Assembly: GCF_003403035.1 (NCBI RefSeq)
Contig: NZ_QURN01000009.1
Span: 1 to 64,000, forward strand
Source of the DNA: Mesorhizobium denitrificans
Lineage (GTDB): Bacteria > Pseudomonadota > Alphaproteobacteria > Rhizobiales > Rhizobiaceae
Length of the DNA: 64,000 nucleotides
Reading direction: 5' to 3'
This document shows positions 58,390 to 64,000 of the stretch, piece by piece. The position numbers were made by a program, and so were the translations under genes. The notes beneath the pieces were generated by a model. The model searched no databases, had not been told where the DNA came from, and was given only the letters and a program-made list of their open reading frames with translations. Position 1 is the stretch's first letter, and each line of letters opens with the position of its first letter.

Positions 58390-59859
58390 ATGACAAGCCA
58401 CATCATCAAGGTCGATCCATTCGATTTCATCATATTTGGCGGCACGGGCGACCTGTCCGAGCGCAAGCTTCTTCCCGCGCTATATTTCCGGCAATGCGAC
58501 CAACAGTTTTCCGAGCCCACCCGCATCATCGGTGCATCGCGCTCTCATATGAGCGACGACGAGTTCAAGCAATTTGCGGAAAAGGCCATCCGCGAGCATG
58601 TGAAGCCGGAAGACATCAACGAGGATGAATTGCGGAAGTTCATCGCCCGCATTTCATATGTCGCGGTCGATGCCAAGAGTGGCGACGGGTTTGACCGACT
58701 CAAGCAGGCGATTGGCGACAGTCAGAGCATCCGCGCGTTTTATCTCGCCGTAGCCCCTGCACTGTTCGGTGAAATTTCGCACAAGCTGAAGCAACACGAT
58801 CTTGTGACCGCCAACAGCCGCATCGTTGTCGAAAAACCCATCGGGCGAGATCTGATATCGGCCAAAGAACTCAACGACCTGATCGGCGCGGATTTCGGCG
58901 AGCACCAGATTTTCCGCATCGATCACTACCTCGGCAAAGAAACGGTGCAGAACCTTATGGCGCTGCGCTTTGCAAATGCGCTCTACGAACCGCTGTGGAA
59001 CTCCGCGCACATCGACCATGTGCAGATCACCGTCGCCGAAACAGTCGGACTGGAAGATCGCGTCACCTATTACGATACGGCGGGCGCGTTGCGCGACATG
59101 GTGCAGAACCACATGCTCCAGCTTCTCTGCCTTGTCGCGATGGAGCCGCCGTCCTCGATGGACGCCAATGCCGTGCGCGATGAAAAGCTAAAAGTGCTGC
59201 GCTCGCTCAAGCGCATCAATGGTCAAGAAGCACCAAAGCAGACTGTTCGCGGCCAATACAAGGCGGGCGCTTCGTCGGGCGGCGCGGTGATGGGCTACAC
59301 GGAAGAGCTCGGAAAGCCGAGCGACACCGAAACCTTCGTCGCCATCAAAGCCGAGATTGCGAATTGGCGTTGGGCGGGCGTGCCGTTCTATCTGCGCACC
59401 GGCAAGCGGCTGTCGACGCGCGTTTCGGAAATCTGCATTGAATTCAAGCAGATACCGCATTCAATCTTCGATGAATCGGCTGGCAATGTGTACAATAACC
59501 AGCTCATCATCCGCCTGCAGCCGGATGAAGGCGTAAAGCAATTCATCATGATGAAGGACCCCGGTCCGGGCGGTATGCGCCTGCGGCAGATTCCGCTCGA
59601 CATGACCTTCGCACAAAACTTCACCGGTCGCGCGCCGGATGCTTACGAGCGCCTCATCATGGATGTCATTCGCGGGTCGCAGACCCTGTTCATGCGCCGT
59701 GACGAGGTTGAAGCCGCGTGGACATGGGCCGATCCCATCCTCAAGGCCTGGGCGGAAAACCGGCAGGAAGTGCAGGGCTACACCGCTGGCACGTGGGGGC
59801 CGTCCGCCTCCATCGCCCTCATCGAGCGCGACGGTCGCACCTGGCACGAGGGCGACTGA
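58390..59859 (+). CDS. zwf: glucose-6-phosphate 1-dehydrogenase
   Basis: 489 aa. NADP-binding FGGTGDLSERKLLPALY (about 16-32), the active-site RIDHYLGKETVQNLM with the catalytic His pair region, and EKPIGRD. It feeds 6-phosphogluconolactone into the Entner-Doudoroff pathway. First gene of zwf-pgl-edd; its stop overlaps the pgl start by one base (TGATG). Confidence 0.97.
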   Translation: MTSHIIKVDPFDFIIFGGTGDLSERKLLPALYFRQCDQQFSEPTRIIGASRSHMSDDEFKQFAEKAIREHVKPEDINEDELRKFIARISYVAVDAKSGDGFDRLKQAIGDSQSIRAFYLAVAPALFGEISHKLKQHDLVTANSRIVVEKPIGRDLISAKELNDLIGADFGEHQIFRIDHYLGKETVQNLMALRFANALYEPLWNSAHIDHVQITVAETVGLEDRVTYYDTAGALRDMVQNHMLQLLCLVAMEPPSSMDANAVRDEKLKVLRSLKRINGQEAPKQTVRGQYKAGASSGGAVMGYTEELGKPSDTETFVAIKAEIANWRWAGVPFYLRTGKRLSTRVSEICIEFKQIPHSIFDESAGNVYNNQLIIRLQPDEGVKQFIMMKDPGPGGMRLRQIPLDMTFAQNFTGRAPDAYERLIMDVIRGSQTLFMRRDEVEAAWTWADPILKAWAENRQEVQGYTAGTWGPSASIALIERDGRTWHEGD

Positions 59860-60551
59860 TGGCATCGCCGAACCTGCACGAGTTTGAGACGCGTGGTGAT
59901 CTCGCCCGCGCACTCGCGCAGGCAGTCAGCGAGCATCTTGCCGCTGCGATCAAGGCGAGCGGCGGCGCGGTGCTGGCCGTGTCTGGCGGGTCCACGCCGG
60001 GCCTGTTTTTTGAAACGCTGTCCAGCGCCGACATTGACTGGTCGAAGGTCACTGTCACGCTGGTTGACGAGCGCCTCGTGCCGGACACCTCGCCGCGCTC
60101 CAACGCAGCGCTGGTCAAGTCCAAGCTGCTGGTGAACCGCGCCAGCGCCGCGACCTTCCTGCCACTCTACAAATCCGGCGATCTTGCCTCCGATACCGCG
60201 TCCGCCCGGCACCGCTTCAAGGCGCTTGGTCGTTCCATCGATGTCGCCATTCTCGGCATGGGCAATGACGGCCACACCGCCTCATTTTTTCCCGACGCCG
60301 ACGAGTTGGAAGCCCTGCTCGACCCCGCCGGCGCGCAAACCGTTTCGGGTGTTCATGCGGTGAGCGCCGGTGAGTCGCGCCTGACGCTTACCTTGCCGCC
60401 TTTGCTCGATGCCGGCTTCATCGCCCTGCACATCGAAGGCGCGGAGAAAATGACGACGCTTGAGCGCGCGCTTGCGCCCGGCGCGCATCTACCGATCCGC
60501 CGCGTTATGGATGCCGCGCGCCAGCCGGTCGAGATTTATTGGGCTCCATAG
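59859..60551 (+). CDS. pgl: 6-phosphogluconolactonase
   Basis: 230-aa NagB/RpiA-fold lactonase: SGGSTPGLFFETL, VTLVDERLVP and LGMGNDGHTASFFP are the family marks. Start ATG at 59859 overlaps the zwf stop. It hydrolyses 6-phosphogluconolactone to 6-phosphogluconate. Confidence 0.95.
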   Translation: MASPNLHEFETRGDLARALAQAVSEHLAAAIKASGGAVLAVSGGSTPGLFFETLSSADIDWSKVTVTLVDERLVPDTSPRSNAALVKSKLLVNRASAATFLPLYKSGDLASDTASARHRFKALGRSIDVAILGMGNDGHTASFFPDADELEALLDPAGAQTVSGVHAVSAGESRLTLTLPPLLDAGFIALHIEGAEKMTTLERALAPGAHLPIRRVMDAARQPVEIYWAP

Positions 60552-60591
60552 TGGTTGAAAATTAGGGTCGTTACCCAAAAAGGCAAACGCC

Positions 60592-62412
60592 ATGACTGCC
60601 AGACGAGAAATCGAATCCATTACCCAGCGCATCCGCGAGCGCTCCAGGCTCACCCGCGAAATCTATCTGGATCGCGTTGCTGCTGCCGCCGGGCGCACCG
60701 CAAATCGCGGTGTGCTTTCCTGTGGAAATCTCGCGCACGGCTTTGCCGTCTGCACGCCGTCGGAAAAGGTCGCGCTTTCGGGCGACAAGGTTCCGAACCT
60801 CGGCATCATCACCTCGTATAACGACATGCTCTCGGCGCATCAGCCGTTCGAAACCTACCCCGCGCTCATCAAGGAAGCCGCGAGCGAGGCTGGCGGAATC
60901 GCGCAGGTCGCGGGCGGCGTTCCGGCCATGTGCGATGGCGTCACGCAGGGGCAGCCCGGCATGGAGCTTTCGCTGTTCTCCCGTGACGTCATTGCGATGG
61001 CCACCGCCATCGGCCTGTCGCACAACATGTTCGACGCCGCCGTCTATCTCGGCGTCTGCGACAAGATCGTGCCCGGCCTGGCGATTGCCGCGCTCACCTT
61101 CGGCCATCTGCCTGCGATTTTCATTCCCGCCGGGCCAATGACCTCCGGCCTGCCAAACGATGAAAAGGCCAAGGTCCGCCAGCTTTACGCTGAGGGCAAA
61201 GTTGGCCGCGCCGAACTGCTGGAAGCCGAGTCCAAAAGCTATCATGGCCCCGGCACCTGTACCTTTTACGGCACGGCAAATTCCAATCAGATGCTCATGG
61301 AAATCATGGGTTTGCACACGCCCGGCGCATCCTTCGTCAACCCGAACACGCCGCTGCGCGACGCGCTGACCCGCGAGGCCGCAAAGCGCGCGCTGGAGAT
61401 CACGCATCTTGGCAATGCCTACACGCCCGTTGGCCGCATGATCGACGAGCGCTCCATCGTCAACGGCGTCGTTGGCCTGCATGCGACGGGCGGCTCGACC
61501 AACCACACCATGCACCTCATTGCCATTGCGGCAGCAGCGGGCATCCGGCTCACCTGGCAGGACATTTCCGACCTGTCCGAAGCCGTGCCGCTTCTAGCGC
61601 GCGTCTATCCGAACGGGCTTGCCGATGTGAACCATTTCAACGCGGCTGGCGGCATGGGCTTCCTCATCCGCGAATTGCTGGATTCCGGTCATCTGCACGA
61701 AGACGTGCAGACGGTCTGGGGCGAGGGCCTAAGCCCTTACACGGTCGAAGCTCGGCTCGCGCCGGATGGCAGCGTCACGCGTGTTCCTGCGCCGGAAATC
61801 AGCGGCGACGCCAAGGTTCTGTCCACTGCGAAGCAGCCCTTCCAAACCACTGGCGGGTTGAAGGTGCTCACCGGCAATCTCGGTCATGCCATCATCAAGA
61901 CCTCCGCCGTCAAGCCGGAGCGCCGCTACATAGAGGCGCCCGCGCTCGTGCTGGACAGCCAGCAGGCGTTGAACGACGCGTTCAAGGCGGGCGAACTCGA
62001 CCGCGATTTCGTGGCCGTTATCCGCTTTCAGGGTCCGAAGGCGAACGGCATGCCCGAGTTGCACAAGCTCACGACTGTGCTCGGCATCCTGCAGGATCGC
62101 GGATACTCCGTCGCGCTGGTCACCGATGGCCGCATGTCGGGCGCATCCGGCAAGGTTCCCGCCGCGATCCACGTCACGCCGGAAGCGCTGGATGGCGGCC
62201 CTATCAGCAGGGTTCGCACCGGCGACATCGTGCGGCTGGATGCGGAGGCTGGCGTACTCGACGTCCTGATTTCGATGGATGAGCTGCGCGCGCGCCCGAC
62301 GCCTGTCGTCGACCTTTCGGCCAATGATTTTGGCATGGGCCGTGAATTGTTCCTCGGCATGCGCCAGATGGCTGGCCGCGCCGACGAAGGCGCAAGCGTG
62401 TTTGCGGGATGA
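60592..62412 (+). CDS. edd: phosphogluconate dehydratase
   Basis: 606-aa IlvD/Edd-family enzyme that converts 6-phosphogluconate to KDPG. It carries the Edd-type cluster residues ([36 protein letters not shown]) and the [20 protein letters not shown] signature. It lies 40 bp after pgl. No terminator is visible before repeat copy C begins 7 bp past the stop, so readthrough into that leader is possible. The KDPG aldolase gene eda is not in the window. Confidence 0.96.
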   Translation: MTARREIESITQRIRERSRLTREIYLDRVAAAAGRTANRGVLSCGNLAHGFAVCTPSEKVALSGDKVPNLGIITSYNDMLSAHQPFETYPALIKEAASEAGGIAQVAGGVPAMCDGVTQGQPGMELSLFSRDVIAMATAIGLSHNMFDAAVYLGVCDKIVPGLAIAALTFGHLPAIFIPAGPMTSGLPNDEKAKVRQLYAEGKVGRAELLEAESKSYHGPGTCTFYGTANSNQMLMEIMGLHTPGASFVNPNTPLRDALTREAAKRALEITHLGNAYTPVGRMIDERSIVNGVVGLHATGGSTNHTMHLIAIAAAAGIRLTWQDISDLSEAVPLLARVYPNGLADVNHFNAAGGMGFLIRELLDSGHLHEDVQTVWGEGLSPYTVEARLAPDGSVTRVPAPEISGDAKVLSTAKQPFQTTGGLKVLTGNLGHAIIKTSAVKPERRYIEAPALVLDSQQALNDAFKAGELDRDFVAVIRFQGPKANGMPELHKLTTVLGILQDRGYSVALVTDGRMSGASGKVPAAIHVTPEALDGGPISRVRTGDIVRLDAEAGVLDVLISMDELRARPTPVVDLSANDFGMGRELFLGMRQMAGRADEGASVFAG

Positions 62413-62418
62413 GGGGCA

Positions 62419-62718
62419 GCGCGGACGTTGAATCATTCGTGCCAAATGCCTCTTCCATTTTAGCAAGTTACGGAATAAGGCTGCGATTGGAATCGGTCTT
62501 CGACCAATTCCGGGATGTAACAATCCCTCGTAAAGCGGTCAGTGTCGTGCGAAAACGACGCGTCCTCGGTTTCGCCGGGGAGGCCACGGCCATGTCCAGA
62601 GCTTCGGCTTAAAAGCCGTGGCAGCCGTCTTTGCGCGGTTTGTTACCTCCCCGGTCACCAGAGGGGCAATGGGGCAAATATCGCTCCTCGGTGACCACTC
62701 AACTCATGGGGAGTGGAA
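62419..62718 (+). ncRNA. predicted structured 5' leader RNA, copy C
   Basis: Predicted stems: 62489-62498/62502-62511; GGGAT 62512-62516 with ATCCC 62523-62527; GTGTCGT 62542-62548 with ACGACGC 62555-62561; closing stem CCGGGGAG 62575-62582 with CTCCCCGG 62647-62654; GCCACGGC 62583-62590 with GCCGTGGC 62615-62622, which competes with CGGCT 62605-62609/AGCCG 62614-62618; CCGT/GCGG 62625-62638; GGTCACC..GAGGGGC 62653-62667 with GCTCCTC..GGTGACC 62683-62696; CCACTC 62695-62700 with GAGTGG 62711-62716 over the ribosome site. Stems sharing bases cannot all form at once, which suggests alternative folds. Confidence 0.7.
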
Positions 62719-62986
62719 ATGGAAACCTACAGTTTCTGGCAGGATTTTTTCGCGACATACCGTTCCTCGCCCGACGCCATCAAAGCCCTGTGGCTCATCG
62801 TGCCGCCGACATTCGCGGTCGCCCTTGCGCGGGTGGTGCTGAGCGCTTTTCACGACGCGCCAGAGTCAAATATTACCGTGGAATTTGAAAGCAGGGACCA
62901 ACCCGTTCAAAGCCGGGAGAACGAAGAAGTTCTGATATTTGCGGGTGGGCGTTTGCTTGACCGTTTTGAGATTCCGCAAAAATCCG
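62419..62986 (+). repeat. 568-bp dispersed element, copy C
   Basis: From GCGCGGACGTT (62419) to AAATCCG (62986). Close to copy A over leader and ORF; similarity stops abruptly at both ends. It begins immediately after edd on the same strand. Confidence 0.85.
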
Positions 62987-63018
62987 ATTCGCGGATAACG
63001 CGCCCGCGAATGCTTTAG
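62719..63018 (+). CDS. small single-span membrane protein of three-copy element, copy C
   Basis: 99 aa, closely similar to copy A for the first 85 residues and with a different basic tail (SDSRITRPRML). Start ATG at 62719 with GGGGAG 5 nt upstream inside a predicted hairpin. N-in or N-out topology cannot be decided. Candidate role: a regulated small membrane protein; function unknown. Confidence 0.75.
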   Translation: METYSFWQDFFATYRSSPDAIKALWLIVPPTFAVALARVVLSAFHDAPESNITVEFESRDQPVQSRENEEVLIFAGGRLLDRFEIPQKSDSRITRPRML

Positions 63019-63036
63019 CGGAATGGCTCGGCGCAG

Positions 63037-63158
63037 AAATTCGGATCAGCGTTTGGCGAGAATGGTGATTTTCGAGAACCGGAGCGGAATGTACTTTTAG
63101 TACATGAGCACCGGAAGCGTAGAAAAGCGCCTTTCGCAGCCGACGCTCATTCGAATTT
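63037..63158. repeat. 122-bp hairpin repeat R2, copy 2
   Basis: AAATTCG (63037-63043) and CGAATTT (63152-63158) bound the unit. The internal stem TGTAC/GTACA replaces CGTAC/GTACG of copy 1 at 19460-19581, a compensatory change. Its right end overlaps the stop codon of the MliC-like gene. Confidence 0.8.
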
Positions 63159-63491
63159 CCGGCAGATCTTGCCGGGATCGTTCTCACCGTTATGCAAATC
63201 GTACAGGGTGGCTTCGTCGCCCTTCGTCCACCAGATCAATTCCTGCCCGGCATATTTTGCGCCGCTTGCGGCCAGCACGGCAACCGTCACGACCACGCGA
63301 TCACCCATCTTCAGCACGGCGAGCGAATTGTCTCCGGCGTTGATGTAGGTCGCAGCGATTTTCTGCCCGCCGCAGTCATAGTTCACCGTTTCACTCGTCG
63401 CGTCACCCGGCAAGTCCAGCGAAACACTTGCCGCCTCGGCGGCCGAAACCGCCATAACACCAGCCAACACTGCGATGCGCAAAATCATCAT
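63147..63491 (-). CDS. MliC-family lysozyme inhibitor-like lipoprotein/secreted protein
   Basis: 114 aa. Signal peptide at residues 1-20 (VLAGVMAVSAAEA, no lipobox Cys seen). The mature part YDCGGQKIAATYINAGDNSLAVL...LAASGAKYAGQELIWWTKGDEATLYD matches MliC domains, which inhibit C-type lysozyme in the periplasm. The start overlaps the stop of the upstream gene (ATGATG/TGA). The last codons lie inside repeat R2. Confidence 0.85.
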   Translation of the reverse strand: MMILRIAVLAGVMAVSAAEAASVSLDLPGDATSETVNYDCGGQKIAATYINAGDNSLAVLKMGDRVVVTVAVLAASGAKYAGQELIWWTKGDEATLYDLHNGENDPGKICRKFE

Positions 63492-64000
63492 TGGACTTTG
63501 ACCTCGGAGCGCTCGCCGGCCTTGATCGTAACCGGCTGTTCTTTCTTCGCGCCGTCGCCCTTTGGCGTCACGATCAGCAAATAATCGCCAGCCGGAACGG
63601 TGGATTGCATCGCCTCGCCATAGGCATAGGTCACGCCCTGCCGTTCGCCCTGCAAATTCGCCTTGCCTTCAAACAAGCGGATCTCGCTTGCGCCTGGCGC
63701 TTCAACCGCCAGAACGCCAGCGTTCAGCACAACGGTTTCTTCCCTGCGCTCGCCAACTTTCATCGATAACGGTTGCTCGACGGTCGCAGCGTCCATTTGC
63801 ACAACGGCGACATAGTCTCCGGCAGGCAGATCGAAATCAGGATCGGTGCCGTAATCATACGCCACTTGTTCGCGCGTACCGTCGATCTTCTTCGTCGCCT
63901 TGAAAATGCGTGTGTAAAGATTGCCGGAGTCGACCTTTTCACCGCCCGCCGCATAGACGGACGAAATAACCGCCGTTCCCACGCCCACCACGATATCCTT
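63488..64000 (-). CDS. partial protein with two AGDY-type repeats, truncated by the window edge
   Basis: The C-terminal 170 residues of a larger protein; the frame is open to position 64000, so its start lies outside. Two similar units of about 70-90 aa share the pattern YxYG...PAGDYxxxV...EQPxxxKxGERxExxV, suggesting tandem beta-sandwich domains. It may be the tail of a VWA-domain protein of the kind found in rhizobia, but the defining part is not visible. Coupled to the MliC-like gene. Confidence 0.7.
   Translation of the reverse strand, partial: KDIVVGVGTAVISSVYAAGGEKVDSGNLYTRIFKATKKIDGTREQVAYDYGTDPDFDLPAGDYVAVVQMDAATVEQPLSMKVGERREETVVLNAGVLAVEAPGASEIRLFEGKANLQGERQGVTYAYGEAMQSTVPAGDYLLIVTPKGDGAKKEQPVTIKAGERSEVKVQ

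Noticed and set aside
62413-64000. KDPG aldolase (eda) after edd
   Set aside because: The DNA after edd is repeat copy C and then MliC-like genes; eda is not in the window.

Overview
The window (64 kb, GC-rich) is ordinary chromosomal DNA of an alphaproteobacterium of the order Hyphomicrobiales (Rhizobiales), probably near the Phyllobacteriaceae/Brucellaceae. This rests on gene content rather than a database search: short-form HisG with HisZ and HisS in one operon, a tRNA-His with A73 and no G-1, a DUF3422 membrane protein, DUF1127, a phasin, an LsrB/VtlR-like LysR regulator, a PdhS-like kinase, a ScfR-type regulator divergent from isocitrate lyase, and an Irr-type iron box. No insertion sequence, phage, CRISPR array or rRNA gene lies inside the window.

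Layout. 1-323: strong rRNA-type promoter firing leftward out of the window and the guaA terminator. 0.3-6.6 kb (minus): guaA, nucleosidase and thioesterase (overlapping), ilvD, rsmB. 6.7-10.8 kb: aqpZ, then hisS-hisZ-hisG (minus, coupled by ATGA overlaps). 11-13 kb: small membrane ORF, tag glycosylase, L,D-transpeptidase. 13.2-18.5 kb (minus): glcDEF glycolate oxidase and DUF3422. 18.6-25.6 kb: phosphoesterase, glutamine amidotransferase, conserved unknown protein, rsmE, gshA, EamA transporter, DUF937. 25.7-29.5 kb: DUF1127/LysR divergent pair, repeat copy A, xseA, tRNA-His. 29.7-36.4 kb: phasin, PdhS-like kinase, Fe3+ ABC uptake genes. 36.7-48.2 kb: acetoacetyl-CoA synthetase, AsmA-like protein, potFGHI polyamine transporter, HigBA-like toxin-antitoxin pair, EamA transporter, ScfR-type regulator. 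48.4-57.1 kb: aceA, small protein, puuA-puuB, nitronate monooxygenase, repeat copy B, SDR and aldehyde dehydrogenase. 57.2-64 kb: PAP2 protein, zwf-pgl-edd, repeat copy C, MliC-like protein and a truncated repeat protein.

Metabolic links: potFGHI imports putrescine/spermidine and puuAB with an aldehyde dehydrogenase could degrade it; zwf-pgl-edd is the upper Entner-Doudoroff route (eda not in the window); aceA with its divergent regulator, acetoacetyl-CoA synthetase and phasin concern acetyl-CoA and PHB/C2 metabolism; glcDEF feeds glyoxylate.

Most interesting signal: a 567-568 bp element present three times (27227-27793 minus, 54190-54757 minus, 62419-62986 plus). Each copy has about 300 nt of non-coding leader followed by a small single-membrane-span protein gene. 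The copies differ by compensatory base changes in at least three predicted RNA stems, one of which pairs with the Shine-Dalgarno sequence. This looks like a multi-copy structured-RNA-controlled small membrane protein family that I cannot assign to any known riboswitch or family. Copy B has a 1-nt deletion in its ORF, yet its leader still folds.
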